The translations under genes and the position numbers were made by a program. Under the pieces are notes generated by a model, which made no database searches, had not been told where the DNA came from, and saw only the letters and a list, made by a program, of their open reading frames with translations. A stretch of 64,000 nt of DNA from Emiliania huxleyi CCMP1516 (Eukaryota; Haptophyta; Isochrysidales; Noelaerhabdaceae), in contig NW_005201287.1 in NCBI RefSeq assembly GCF_000372725.1, positions 511,808 through 575,807 of the forward strand. The letters run 5' to 3'. Below, piece after piece: positions 50,716 to 60,710 of the stretch (positions are counted from its first letter, which is position 1; every line of letters begins with the position of its first letter).

Positions 50716-51561
50716 ATGCCCAACATGGACGTCTCGCTGGACGAGCTCATCGCTTCGAACGCCAAGCAGGCGTCGAAGAAGCCGGGCCGCGGCGGTGGCG
50801 GGCGCGGGCGCGGCGGCGGGCGCGGCGGGCGCGGCATCACAAAGCCCGGCAAGAGGGCGGTTGTGGTCAAGAAAAAGGCCGGTGGTGGTGGTGGCGGCGG
50901 CCGGAAGCGGCAGGGCGCCGAGGTAAAGATCGGAGCTATGACGGATATCAAGCTCGCGGCGGGCGCCGTCGCCAACATGATGCGCGAAGGGACGCCGCCG
51001 AAAGTACTCGCCATCAGCCCGACGTGCGTCAACGCGGCCGTCAAGACGCTCGCGCTCGCCCGCCGCTACCTCGAGGAGGAGGGACTCGAGCTGATGGCGA
51101 CGGTCGACTTTCCTGAGTTTGACGAGTCGGCCAACTCGGTCTCTCTCTCTCTCTCTCAAAAGCCCTCCTAATCCTTGTCTTCCTGCAAACCCTCACGGGC
51201 TCGGTCGTCTCCTCTCCAGGCGAACGTCGCGCTGCACCTCTCTCAGAAGCGGAAGCGGACGGACCTGTCGACGGTCGCGGCGCAGCTGCAAGTCTCCTCC
51301 TCCTCCGAGCCGTCCAAGGTAGCGGGCGCCGTGGCAGGCACGGCCCGCGAGTGCGCAGACCAGCCCGTCAAGCGGCTGTGCGTCTCGTGCGCCGGGCCGG
51401 CGGCGATGCTCGTCTCGCTCCAGGCGGTCTACCTCGCCCGCCGCTACCTCGAGGAGGACGGGCTCGACCTCTCCGTCGTGCCAGAGTTCGAGAATGTCGA
51501 GCGCGGGCCGTCGATCGTCCATCTCTTCACGCTCGTGCACAAGCCGAACGCGGCGCTCTGA
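50716..51561 (+). CDS. Tandem SpoVS (Alba-superfamily-like) domain protein with RGG-rich N-terminus
   Basis: Exons 50716-51129 and 51220-51561 give 251 residues. The N-terminus MPNMDVSLDELIASN resembles the UAP56-binding motif of mRNA export adaptors (DxSLDexI), followed by an RG/GR-rich and Lys-rich segment. Domain 1 has VKIGAMTDIKLAAGAVANMM, CVNAAVKTLALARRYL and GLELMATVDFPEF, and ends after the intron in VALHLSQK. Domain 2 has LQVSSSSEPSKVAGAVAGTA, AVYLARRYLEEDGLDLSVVP and IVHLFTLVHKP. Both fit the SpoVS family pattern (KVSSxSxPxxVAGAlAgxxRe ... aVnqAvKAiaiAr). SpoVS is known from Bacillus and other bacteria; a nucleic-acid-binding role is inferred from its Alba-like fold. The intron is GC-AG; its start GCCAACTCGGTCTC resembles the exon start GCGAACGTCGCGCT. 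Confidence 0.75.
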
Positions 51562-51977
51562 GAGCTGCGCCGCGAAGTCGTTGATGGTAGGAGGGGAAGA
51601 GAGGGCTGAGAGGCTGCTGTGTTCGGCCAACCCACACTCCCTAACTTATTTGTACGTACGTGTGAGTGTGTGCATGGATGTCCGTGTGAGTATGTACAAC
51701 TCTTTCGGTGAACAGCTGCCAGCTGTGTGTGGCACTTGGTGGAGTGCAGTTATCAACTCCGCACACCCCGCTGCGACGATTCTTTTTTCTCCTTTTTCGC
51801 GGTGTGTACGCCCCCCAGCGGTGCCGGCCGTTTCGCAATTTGCAGCGGCACAAATCTTGAACAGAGTGGGCCCCCTGGCGATTCTCGGTTGGCTTGTCGA
51901 TTCTGTCTCGTCAGCGGGCGCCGAAGTGCAAGTGGCGGTTGCAAGGTTGCAACAACGGGAAACGCCTAAAACACATC
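51562..51977. other. Intergenic region
   Basis: No gene seen; AT-richer sequence with GTGTG/TACGTACG patches. Confidence 0.4.
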
Positions 51978-52394
51978 ATGGAGGAGATCGACGATGAGGA
52001 CGCCCCGTCCGCGCTCCAAGAGATGGAGGCGACGATCGAAGCGATTCAGGACCTGCGCATGCAGTTTGCCCGGCAGTCTCGGCTCCTCGGAGAGCGAAGC
52101 CACGCGGCGACTGCAGAGGCTGAGAGCCTGCAGTCGCAAATGACCTCTGCGGTGCATGCGATTTTGGGAGAGCTGTCGGCAGGAGACCCGGGCGACTGCG
52201 GCGGTGGGTTGCAGCGAGAGGCGAGCAACGAGCCACACGTCACGCGGGCGGGCGCGGCGACGACCACTCGACCCAAGCGGCGGCCTCGGCCGGCTGCAGA
52301 TGGCAGCACCAATCTCGACGCGGTGTCGCTCGCGGTCTCCAGCGTTCGCGGCCTGGCTAGCAGGCCGCTCCTTCCCCCGTGCGCAGGAAGATGA
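51978..52394 (+). CDS. Small coiled-coil protein, hypothetical
   Basis: ATG 51978 opens a 138-residue frame. Residues 10-70 are a heptad-patterned helix (ALQEMEATIEAIQDLRMQFA, then ATAEAESLQSQMTSAVHAIL), resembling the N-terminal helices of BLOC-1/biogenesis-type or kinetochore subunits; that is not enough for assignment. The second half is basic and low in complexity (RPKRRPRPAADG). Single exon. Confidence 0.5.
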   Translation: MEEIDDEDAPSALQEMEATIEAIQDLRMQFARQSRLLGERSHAATAEAESLQSQMTSAVHAILGELSAGDPGDCGGGLQREASNEPHVTRAGAATTTRPKRRPRPAADGSTNLDAVSLAVSSVRGLASRPLLPPCAGR

Positions 52395-52544
52395 TATGCA
52401 CAGTCGGTTGAAATAACCGCAAATGAATTGAGACCACAGTCATTAGACAATTATTCGGCGGAGTGCTACAGAGTCAGAGAGGCGAGTCTGATGCAGGAGA
52501 CAGGGAGAGAGTGTGTCACACAGTGGGTGCAATCATCCAGCTCT

Positions 52545-53681
52545 CTAGTACTCAACAAGCTGTGTGGCGTCTGGGCCGGCGTGGCCCATCGACAGCCCTG
52601 CGTTCCACGCAAAGCCTGCGCTGAAGCTCAGCAGCATGACTAGCGCCAACAGCGCCACCACCGCAGCCACCGCAGCCACCGCAGCCATCGCAGCCACCGC
52701 GACGCCCAGCGCGATGTGCGACGACTTGGCGTCGGCGATCGCGCCGGCTGCAGCCTGCGCGTGCCCCCACACCACACCCGGCAGCGCCTCGCCGATAAAG
52801 GCGGGCAGATTGGCGAAGACGCGGTCGACGGCTCGGTCGACGATTGCCGTTTCGAAGTGGAGCCCGTCGAGGACCTGCGGCACCACGCGGTCGACGATCC
52901 GGTCGACGTTGACACGGTCGACGATGCCGTCGACGTTGATCTGCTCGACAATCCGATCGACGTTCACCTGCTCGACCACCCGCTCCGCGAGGTACGCCGG
53001 GTTGACCGCCATGACGGCCCGGTCGACGATGTGGTCAGCGCCTTGGGCCGCGAGGCGGGTGGGGAGCCACGGCTGCTGCGGCGGCTCGCTGTCGGCGCGG
53101 CTGCGACGCGTGCTGCCCTGCGCGACCGCCCTGGTCCGCCTCCGCGGCATGATGGCGCCTTTGCATGATGGCGGCGCCGCCACGGAAGCGCCAGCAGAGG
53201 CTTCCCGCCGCGAGGCTTCCTCCTTCGAGGGTGGCAGGCATTTGAGGAAGTAGCTCTGCCAGCCGATCTGGGCGCGCGGGACGACGCTCGCCCTGGTCGA
53301 AGTTCCACCGCTGCGCCTGGTCAGGGCGACGCGCCACTTCTGCGCCTCCTCGGCAGAGCCGGCCATAAGGACGAGGCTTCGCTGACCCTTGCTCAGCCGG
53401 ATGCAGTTGTCCTCGATGGCGGTGATTGCCGTGTCCTTCGTGACGGTGAAGGAGCCGCTCGCCGCGACCGCCTTCTCCTCCTCTCCGCCTTGCGGCTTGT
53501 ACCACTCGAGCTTGTCACCACGCAGCGAGAAGTAGCGCCGCCGCCAAGGAGAGAAGGCGTTGTCGGAGTGCTTGCGCAGCCACCCCTCGGTGGTCGTGCG
53601 TGCCATTCTGTGCAGCCGGCCAATGAAGAGGAATGCGTAGGCCGCGGGGGTCGCGCTGCGGCTGTCGGCTGCTGAGGCCAT
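52545..53681 (-). CDS. PH-domain protein with C-terminal membrane anchor
   Basis: A 378-residue single-exon frame starts at ATG 53681. Residues about 30-125 are a pleckstrin homology domain: EGWLRKHSDNAFSPWRRRYF, LEWYKP, then ITAIEDNCIRLSKGQRSLVL and the C-terminal helix EEAQKWRVALTR with its invariant Trp. A basic/Ser-rich linker follows. Residues about 225-290 hold an unusual VDRIV / VNVDRIVEQINVDGIV repeat (DNA GGTCGACGATC-type units, 52820-52960) that would form an amphipathic strand or helix array. Near the C-terminus is a long Ala/Val hydrophobic segment (VAAMAAVAAVAAVVALLAL), a tail anchor. It probably binds phosphoinositide at a membrane contact or organelle surface; inferred. Confidence 0.75.
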   Translation of the reverse strand: MASAADSRSATPAAYAFLFIGRLHRMARTTTEGWLRKHSDNAFSPWRRRYFSLRGDKLEWYKPQGGEEEKAVAASGSFTVTKDTAITAIEDNCIRLSKGQRSLVLMAGSAEEAQKWRVALTRRSGGTSTRASVVPRAQIGWQSYFLKCLPPSKEEASRREASAGASVAAPPSCKGAIMPRRRTRAVAQGSTRRSRADSEPPQQPWLPTRLAAQGADHIVDRAVMAVNPAYLAERVVEQVNVDRIVEQINVDGIVDRVNVDRIVDRVVPQVLDGLHFETAIVDRAVDRVFANLPAFIGEALPGVVWGHAQAAAGAIADAKSSHIALGVAVAAMAAVAAVAAVVALLALVMLLSFSAGFAWNAGLSMGHAGPDATQLVEY

Positions 53682-53864
53682 GGCTGTAGAAGAGCGGTGT
53701 GGCGAGAGGACGAGGAGTCGGCCAGGAGAAGCGGGAAGGAAGCTTGAGGGACACGCAAAAGAATTTTACAACTCAAAAAGAATCGAAAGCGGAACGGGAG
53801 GCGCCTGAATCAAAAGACACGGCGACATCCTTGAGACGCGCGAGGGCAGCCTCCTTAAAAGGCA

Positions 53865-54525
53865 ATGGGGTCTAGATTTGGAGCGCTCGCCGAAGAGGAG
53901 TACGACAAAATCGCGCCCGTGGTTGCCTGCACGCTGCCAGCACTGACAGACTCCCTGCCCGAAAGGAAGAGAGAGGAGCTCGCCGGAGAGGTGACGAGTG
54001 AACTACAGGTAGTGGGGAAGGCAGCTTCGATTGCCATACAGACATGGGCGCGAAACAACGACAAGACCAAGGCACGGGCAGAGGAGCGAGAGAAGAACAT
54101 AGCTCATAGGATGGATAGGGCGCCTGTTCACGGCATGGAGGGTGAGCCACGATGAACGTAATGAACGTAGAGCCGAACGAGAGGAAGCCGGGGAAGACGA
54201 CTCCGAGGAGGACGAAACACCAGTGGTAATCCCGCCGTCAGCTGTCACGATATACCCGAAGGGAACCCCAGTGCCAGCACCGACCGTTGAGGTACAAGTG
54301 CTCGAAACGAGAGTGGACCTGAGCAACGACATGACTTGGCGGCAAATGATCGGAGTGGGAGTCAGAAATGTGGTCCTTGCGCGAGGAGAGCTCGATAAAC
54401 TCGAGGGGCCAAAATCTGCCGCGAGGAGGGCGGAGTTACGCAGAGAGGCGAGAGAAGCAGCGAGAGCAAGGGATCGGCAGACGGCAGCGGCGTTTCAAAA
54501 CGAGGACGAACTGCGTGCGTTGTAG
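53865..54525 (+). CDS. Overlapping ORF pair, hypothetical (possible frameshifted gene)
   Basis: ORF 53865-54155 (MGSRFGALAEEEYDKIAPVV ...) encodes 96 residues, ending with a charged helix (NNDKTKARAEEREKNIAHR). A second frame, shifted by one base, is open from about 54142 to 54525 and continues in the same charged style (ERNERRAEREEAGEDDSEED), followed by VTIYPKGTPVPAPTVEVQVL and MTWRQMIGVGVRNVVLARGE. The second frame lacks its own ATG near its start. The two may be one protein needing splicing or a programmed or erroneous frameshift near 54145. The family is unknown, and base composition is less GC-rich than neighbours. Confidence 0.4.
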
Positions 54526-56048
54526 AGCGATGTAGAGGCGCTCTACAACGTGAAATCTCTACAACAAACTCTACATCAAAAGCGGCGAACGAGGCACGGT
54601 CGCTCTCCGACATGAGGCGCGTTGCACTTGCTAAGTGCTGCCCTGGCCTTCTCTCTGCCCGCCCAATGGGTGGCAGGTGCCTCTGCTGCGACTGGCCGGC
54701 CTCGGCGCGTCAGCTCGGCTCGGCGTAGCGATAGTGGCCAGCGCAACTCGCCTGGACTCAACGATAGTGGCCAGCGCAACTCGCCTGGACTCAACGCTCA
54801 GCCAGGAGCTCCCGCACGCGCTGGCGCGAGTCATGGCGCATGCAACGCGCAGCAATGCTCGCCTCGCCTCGCGCAAATGCGACCGTCCTCGCAGCCGACA
54901 GTCCACCGCCTGCTTAAGAAGCACACCCTGAGTCTGAGAGCTGGTCTGGGGCAAAATCTGAGGCGAAACCGAGAAAACCGGCAACTTACCGGGTATTTTC
55001 CAGGTATACCCGGGTTTTCCAGGTATACCCGCAAAATACCCCGGTATTTTGCCGATTTTGCTGTTTTTCAGTGTATGTAGCTCTTACGTACATTCCCGTA
55101 GGAGGACTCTGCTGACATTTTTGGGCCCAAACCAGCTTATTTCCACGGAGTTTCCTCGGGAAACTAGAGAGGAAACGAGAGGGTGCTGTAGAGAAACACG
55201 GAAAAGGAACGAGACGGGTGAGCGAGGAAACATGCATGCAGCCTAATCATGGAGGCAACCGATGCGAGTCGACTGGTGTGTGTCGTCGTGGTTTCGTATC
55301 AAGAATACTCACTCACTCACATCAGCTACTACGGTGCAAGGGAGAGAGATTTTTAGCAATTGTTTGTTTGCATGTGTGCCAGCCAAGTGTATCGTGTGAC
55401 GTGTGTTGCCCCGCCGCCGCAGAGTGCACATAACTCTCTCTCCCGCGGAGGCGCAGCTGAGCGGTGCCTCGGCTGGACACAGGGGAAAGGCAGCGAGCGA
55501 GCGGGGGCGCATCTGGGGCGGGTCGCGCCAGTCCCGTGCCCAGTGCCCTAATCTTTTCCTCGCACGGTGTACCTGTGTTAGGTGCCACCGGGCGCGCCAG
55601 TGCGGCGCCCGAATTCTTCTTAATAAATAGAGCAGTCATCTCCAGGGAGAGATGGGCGACGCACACAAAGCTCAAAGGAAATTTACTCCACCTCTGTTGC
55701 GGACGTCGACGGGGACGGGTTGATGGACATCGTGATCAGCAACGACGGCGCAGAGAATCAGCTCCTGTTTGGTTGCGTGCGAAATTTTTTTTTCTCAAAC
55801 CGCGCCAGACCGGCGGCGCCGAAGTGGAACGGCGCCTCGCACGGCGGACACCAGCAATATTAATAATTGACTTGAGCCGCCATGGTAGGACGCCGCCCTG
55901 AATGATGACGGCAAAGCAGCCCGAATCATAGGCCATTGCTCCCTCAGTGTAAACGACTGTGAATACCGAACTCCCCCATTCACACCTAGTCACCGTGGCC
56001 CAACTGGGGTCAAGCCTGCACCCAACGGCCTCGCGACGACAGATATAC
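54526..56048. other. Intergenic region
   Basis: No supported gene. It contains a tandem 33-bp duplication (54729-54761 and 54762-54794), GGTATACCCGGGT/GGTATTTT-type short repeats (54990-55060), and a permuted copy of the dispersed repeat (55528-55602). Confidence 0.45.
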
Positions 56049-57485
56049 ATGGCCACACGCCTCCTCAACGTCGCCCTCGCTGCCTCCGCTACTGCGGCCG
56101 CCATGGGTGCCGCCTACGCGACGCGCGGCCCGCTCGCCGCCGCCTCTGTCGCCGGCTGGTTTGCGCTACACGTAACAATCGCCAAGATGTACGAGAGCGC
56201 CTGCGGCTCTCGCACGATCGCGGACTACCCTGGCTGGTCGTGGCTCGCCTCGCTCTGGCACGGCCTGCTGGCGATGCCAATCCTCGTGTCTGCGACCGTG
56301 CTCCTCCTCCCAACCACCACGGCTGGCGTGGACGGCTTCCTGCGCGAGGGGTGGGAGCGGATGCCGTGGCCGCTCGAGCACGTCCACTACGCAATCTTCG
56401 GGTACATGCTCAAGGACTTTGTCCTCTACCCCGCCGGCATCGAGCTCGGCTACCTCGTCCACCACCTCATCACCATCGCCGGCTGCACTCTCTGCCTCCA
56501 CCTCCCCGCCGGCGCAGCGCTCACCACTCTCAACGGCGCGCAGGTTTGCCGCTCGGCCCTGCGCCGGCGCTGCCCACACACCGCCGGGGTGACACGCTCG
56601 CCGCTGGCGCCCGTTTCCGCTCCTGGCTCAACGCTGCCGCCCTCCCGGCCGCCAGGCGGAGGTGAGCTCGAGCCTCTTCAGCGTGCGCCATGTCTGGCCC
56701 TCGCCGCCCACCCGGCTACTCTACTACCTCTCGATGAGCGCCTCGAACGCCCTGGGTGCACTCCTCGCCCTCCGCCTCGCCGACATCGATACGCTCCCGC
56801 GCAGCCTCACCACCGCCTACGCCGTCGCCGCCGCCTCGCTCATCCTCTTGCGCCAGGCGCGCCGCCACGGGCCGAGATCGGGCCGAGATCGGGCCGAGAT
56901 CGGGCCGAGACGCCCAGTCGAGATTGCACGAGATGTGGCCGAGAGGTGGCCGAGATGCCGGGATGTGACCCGGCGCGAGGGCGACAGTCCATCCCCTCCT
57001 CCGGCGCGCAGGGCGCTCTGCTGCTCGACCTTGCAGATTGGGTCGGCGGCAAGGCAGGCGGCAAGGGACGGGGCAAGGGAGGCGCCGAGGGAGGCGAGGG
57101 GCAGCCGCTGCTTGGCGTCGATCGAAGCCCCCTCTCCCCGCCGGTCAAGGGCCGCAGCCCGGCCGGCGGCAGCCCCGCCGCCTCCCGGCCGGAGCGGGCG
57201 CGGGCGAGCCCGGCAAAGAGCCGGGCGGGGGCGGGGGCGGGGGTGGGGGCGGGGGCGGGGGGGCGCTCCGCCTCCTCGCCGCGGGCGAGGGCCTCGCCCG
57301 CTCGGCCAGGCTCGACGCCGCAGCCCTTCCCGCCCGGCCTCGGGTACACTCCCAAGAGCAAGGCGCTGCACGCGTCGAGGCGGGCCGCCGCTGGACAGCG
57401 GGGCGAGACGGGCCTCGACGGCGCCGCCTGGCGCGTCGCGTCGCCGCGCAGGAGGTCGGCTGTGCCCGCGCGCTTCGACGAGTGA
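56049..57485 (+). CDS. TLC-domain (TRAM/LAG1/CLN8-like) multi-pass membrane protein
   Basis: Exons 56049-56543, 56662-56856 and 57012-57485 give 387 residues in phase 0 throughout. The N-terminal half has several hydrophobic segments (AASATAAAMGAAYATRG, VAGWFALHVTIAKMYES, LLAMPILVSATVLLLP) and HVHYAIFGYMLKDFVLYP, then the TLC hallmark LGYLVHHLITIAG with paired His. Exon 2 continues VSSSLFSVRHVWPSPPTRLL and LGALLALRLADIDTL. Exon 3 encodes a long Gly/Arg/Ser/Pro-rich cytosolic tail (SPLSPPVKGRSPAGGSPA). TLC proteins act in ceramide synthesis, lipid sensing or trafficking; the residues visible do not decide among these. Introns: 56544-56661 GT-AG, 56857-57011 GC-AG and full of GCCGAGATCGG units. 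Confidence 0.75.
   Translation: MATRLLNVALAASATAAAMGAAYATRGPLAAASVAGWFALHVTIAKMYESACGSRTIADYPGWSWLASLWHGLLAMPILVSATVLLLPTTTAGVDGFLREGWERMPWPLEHVHYAIFGYMLKDFVLYPAGIELGYLVHHLITIAGCTLCLHLPAGAALTTLNGAQVCRSALRRRCPHTAGVTRSPLAPVSAPGSTLPPSRPPGGGELEPLQRAPCLALAAHPATLLPLDERLERPGCTPRPPPRRHRYAPAQPHHRLRRRRRLAHPLAPGAPPRAEIGPRSGRDRAETPSRDCTRCGREVAEMPGCDPARGRQSIPSSGAQGALLLDLADWVGGKAGGKGRGKGGAEGGEGQPLLGVDRSPLSPPVKGRSPAGGSPAASRPERARASPAKSRAGAGAGVGAGAGGRSASSPRARASPARPGSTPQPFPPGLGYTPKSKALHASRRAAAGQRGETGLDGAAWRVASPRRRSAVPARFDE
56857..57011 (+). other. GC-AG intron of the TLC gene with GCCGAGATCGG tandem units
   Basis: The interior 56868-56970 holds about seven GCCGAGATCGG/GCCGAGATG units. Both junctions are of the CGC(C/G)CAG|G type. 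Confidence 0.75.
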
Positions 57486-58140
57486 AGAGGGCCTCGGGCG
57501 GCGCGGATGCGCGCAGCGCGACGCCGGCGCTGTCGACGAAGCACTAGCTCTAGCAGCCCCGGCGCGGAAGACTAGGAGCCCCCTGCCAGGTGCGGCTGGA
57601 ACCCTGGATCGCATGGTGTCCTTAATTTGTCAGTTTTGGCCGAGGTCGACTCGCCACAGTCTCATCACCTTAGTAAGTATTAACACCTTCTCAATCTCGA
57701 ATCTGGGTACTGGGAGACGACCGCCCTCCGGCTCCGCCGACCGGGGCCACGACGAGCGCGCAGGCGCCGCGCGTGTGAAAGTAGAAAGACGGGTTTTTAA
57801 TTCACACGCGGCCGATATTTTCTTGAGACGTGTCTATTGAAGCGTATACGTCTATCATGCGATAATGCGTCGAACTCGATACCATACGTAGTACACGTGT
57901 TGTGTGGCTCTTGTGCAGCACACATAAGACATGGACAGAGCTCAGAGGACTCAAGCTGGCCCCGCTCTCTCTCTCTCGCTCTCTCATCGCATACCGCCTC
58001 AAGCCAACATCACACGCGAGACGCGCTACCGAACGACCACAACAGCGGGCCGTTTCGGCGCAACGTAGGCTTTTGGTCAGCATTTAGCTGCTCTTGGATT
58101 TCCCGGAAGACGGCGTCAAGAAGAAGCTCCCCCAGAAGCA
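57486..58140. other. Intergenic region
   Basis: Spacer of mixed composition between convergent genes; no gene seen. Confidence 0.4.
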
Positions 58141-58523
58141 CTACGGAATAAAGCCTGCGTGGTTCGCGTCCACGGCCAAGGCAAAGACCGACACGAGGCC
58201 ATACACCAACGCGGTGCTGCGCCTGGACTCAACCGGTTGCGTGAGCATGTACGCCGCGCCGATCGCCGTGGCCAGCAACGTATTCCCCTCGATCCGATTC
58301 GAGGTGGTGGCCCATGCGACCAAATTCGCCCCGTCCTTACCAGCACCTGCCAGTGCGCTCAACCATTTCACACAGTCCTCGTAGCTGATGCGCCGCCGAA
58401 GACGTCGTCGTTGCGCAATCCGCACGGGCTGAGGTGGGAACCGTACTTGAGCACGATGAAAGATCCTAGGGCAAGCGAGTAGAAGCCGAAGCCCACGTTG
58501 GACAAGATCGCGGACACTCGCAT
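58141..58523 (-). CDS. Small multi-pass membrane protein, hypothetical
   Basis: Exons 58523-58447 and 58384-58141, joined across a 62-bp GT-AG intron (58385-58446), give 106 residues. The spliced product reads MRVSAILSNVGFGFYSLALG, SFIVLNYEDCVKWLSALAG, then KDGANLVAWATTSNRIEGNT, LLATAIGAAYMLTQP and ALVYGLVSVFALAVDANHAG. It has three hydrophobic segments. Without the intron, the first frame ends at a stop just past the junction, and the second has no start. Family unknown; length and layout suggest a small ER, plastid or mitochondrial membrane protein. Confidence 0.5.
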
Positions 58524-58583
58524 CGTTGTTTGATGATGGATTCCTCTCGATGTGAAGATCCCCCCATTCAGATCCCCCCATTC

Positions 58584-58780
58584 GGTGGCGCGAACAGCTT
58601 CAGCTTTTCTCGCCCGCTCTGCTGAGGGCGAGGCGCCGAGCTTCGGTTCCAACGCTGCAGCACTCTCCCTCTATTCACAGCAGAGAGGCGACGCGTCCTC
58701 ACGCGCGTCCTCGTCCCCACCTGCTCTGCTTCAACGTGCTGCCATGGAGCCAGCGCGCCTCGCGCCATGATTCAATCGCC
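58584..58780. repeat. 197-bp duplicated segment (copy 1)
   Basis: Apparently identical to 63177-63373, starting GGTGGCGCGAACAGCTTCAG and ending CCATGATTCAATCGCC. It lies outside any supported gene. Confidence 0.85.
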
Positions 58781-59407
58781 ATGGCCGGAGCGCTGTGGAC
58801 CGCAACGGTCCGTGGCCGCTGTGCGGCGGCACGCGCAGGCGCTGCACAGATCAGAGCATTGGCGCCGAGCATTCAGTTTCCGCATTCAGTTGTCGTTGTT
58901 CTGTCGGCTCGAACAGCCCGTACAGCCATTCAGCGGCTGGTGGATAGCGCACAGTCTCCACGGCGGATCCGTGAATCTCGTGCACACCGGCTGGAGGCGC
59001 AAAGCGCCGCCGCCGTATGGACCAGCCCGATGGACCGTGTTTGTGGTCGGGATGGACAGTCTTGGTGTGGCCGTCCAGCGTATCACTGCAGAATGAAGCA
59101 GCGACACGCAATACACAGACGAAGCTGGAACTGCCGGGTCCAGCGGCCGATCTGCGTCGGGCGATCGCTGGGAATTGACCGAGCTTGCTGCTTCCGGAAT
59201 GGCATCACGGATTTGCCTTCGTGGGTATGAGCATAGCAGCAAGCGGTCGCGCGATGGGACGCGCGACGCACAGCAAATACAGCAGCGAGAGCGTCTAGTG
59301 TTGACGCAGGTAACGGGCGAGGTCCTGGGTGCAGAACCCGCCCTGACTCTGCCGATCCACCGGATTGCGACTCGACTGCTGATACCAGTCAACTGCTGAA
59401 CGTGTGC
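58781..59407. other. Intergenic region
   Basis: No gene supported; open frames here lack motifs. Confidence 0.4.
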
Positions 59408-60517
59408 TGGCGGGCAGCTTGAACTGCTGTCGCCCCGCCAGAGTATATCTCGACTAGCTCTACATCGAGAAGAAAGTCGTCTCGGGCGCCGCGTCGTCGG
59501 CGGCGGGGCGGGCGGGCAGCTGGATCTGCTGTCGCCTCGCCGGAGTGTATCTCGACTAGCTCTCCATCGAGAAGAGCGTCGACTCGTGCGCCGCCTCGTC
59601 GGCGGCGTGGCAGGCGGGCAGCTGGATCTGCTGTCGCCTAGCCAGAGTATATCTCGACTCGCTCTTCATCGAGAAGAGCGTCGTCTCGTGCGCCGCCTCG
59701 TCGGCGGCGTGGCGGGCGGGCGGCTAGATGTGCCGTCGCCTCGCCAGAGTATATCTCGACTCGCTCTACATCGGCTAGAGTGTCGTCTCGTGCGCCGCCT
59801 CGTCGGCGGCGTGGCGAGCGAGCAGCTGGATCTGCTGTCGCCTCGCCAGAGTATATCTCGACTCGCTCTCCATCGAGAAGAGCGTCGACTCGTGCGCCGT
59901 CTCGTCGGCGGCGTGGCGGGCGGGCGGCTGGATCTGCTGTCGCCTCGCCAGAGTGTATCTCGACTCGCTCTACATCGGCTAGAGCGTCGTCTCGTGCGCC
60001 GTCTCGTCGGCGGCGTGGCGGGCGAGCGGCTGGATCTGCTGTCGCCTCGCCGGAGCATATCTCGACTAGCTCTTCATCGAGAAGAGCGTCGTCTCGGGCG
60101 CCGTCTCGTCGGCGGCGTGGCTGGCGAGCAGCTGGATCTGCTATCGCCTCGCCAGAGCATATCTCGACTCGCTCTACATCGGCTAGAGCGTCGTCTCGTG
60201 CGCCGCCTCGTCGGAGGCGTGGCGGGCGGGCAGCTGGATGTGCTGTCGCCTCGCCAGAGCATATCTCGACTCGCTCTGCATCGGCTAGAGCGTCGTCTCG
60301 TGCGCCGCCTCGTCGGCGGCGTGGCGGGCGGGCAGCTGGATGTGCTGTCGCCTCGCCAGAGCATATCTCGACTAGCTCTCCATCGAGAAGAGCGTCGTCT
60401 CGTGCGTCGTCGTGCGCCGTCTCGTCGGCGGCGTGGCGGGCGGGCGGCTGGATCTGCTGTCGCCTCGCCGGAGTATATCTCGACTAGCTCTCCATCGAGA
60501 AGAGCGTCGACTCTTGC
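59408..60517. repeat. 102-bp satellite array, part 1 (about 11 copies)
   Basis: The unit is about 102 bp and contains GCCGCCTCGTCGGCGGCGTGG, ATCTGCTGTCGCCTCGCCAG, AGTATATCTCGACTAGCTC and either CATCGAGAAGAGCG or CATCGGCTAGAGCG. Because 102 is a multiple of three, three or more frames stay open; one reads as a 34-residue repeat with RRLVGGVAGG and LDLLSPRQSISRLALHR. Confidence 0.9.
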
Positions 60518-60710
60518 GGCGCGCTGGCATCGCCGCCGCCGCCTACTCTCCTTAACCTCGGGGCGAGATCGAGATCTCGGTGATCTCGGGCGGTCTCGAG
60601 CGAGATGTTGGACATGGGCTCGACGTGGTCCGCGTGAACTGATGTCGATCATCACGCCGTCGAGACTTTAGCAAGGCGTGTGGCGCGCCGGCAGAGCCGC
60701 CGCCGCCTAA

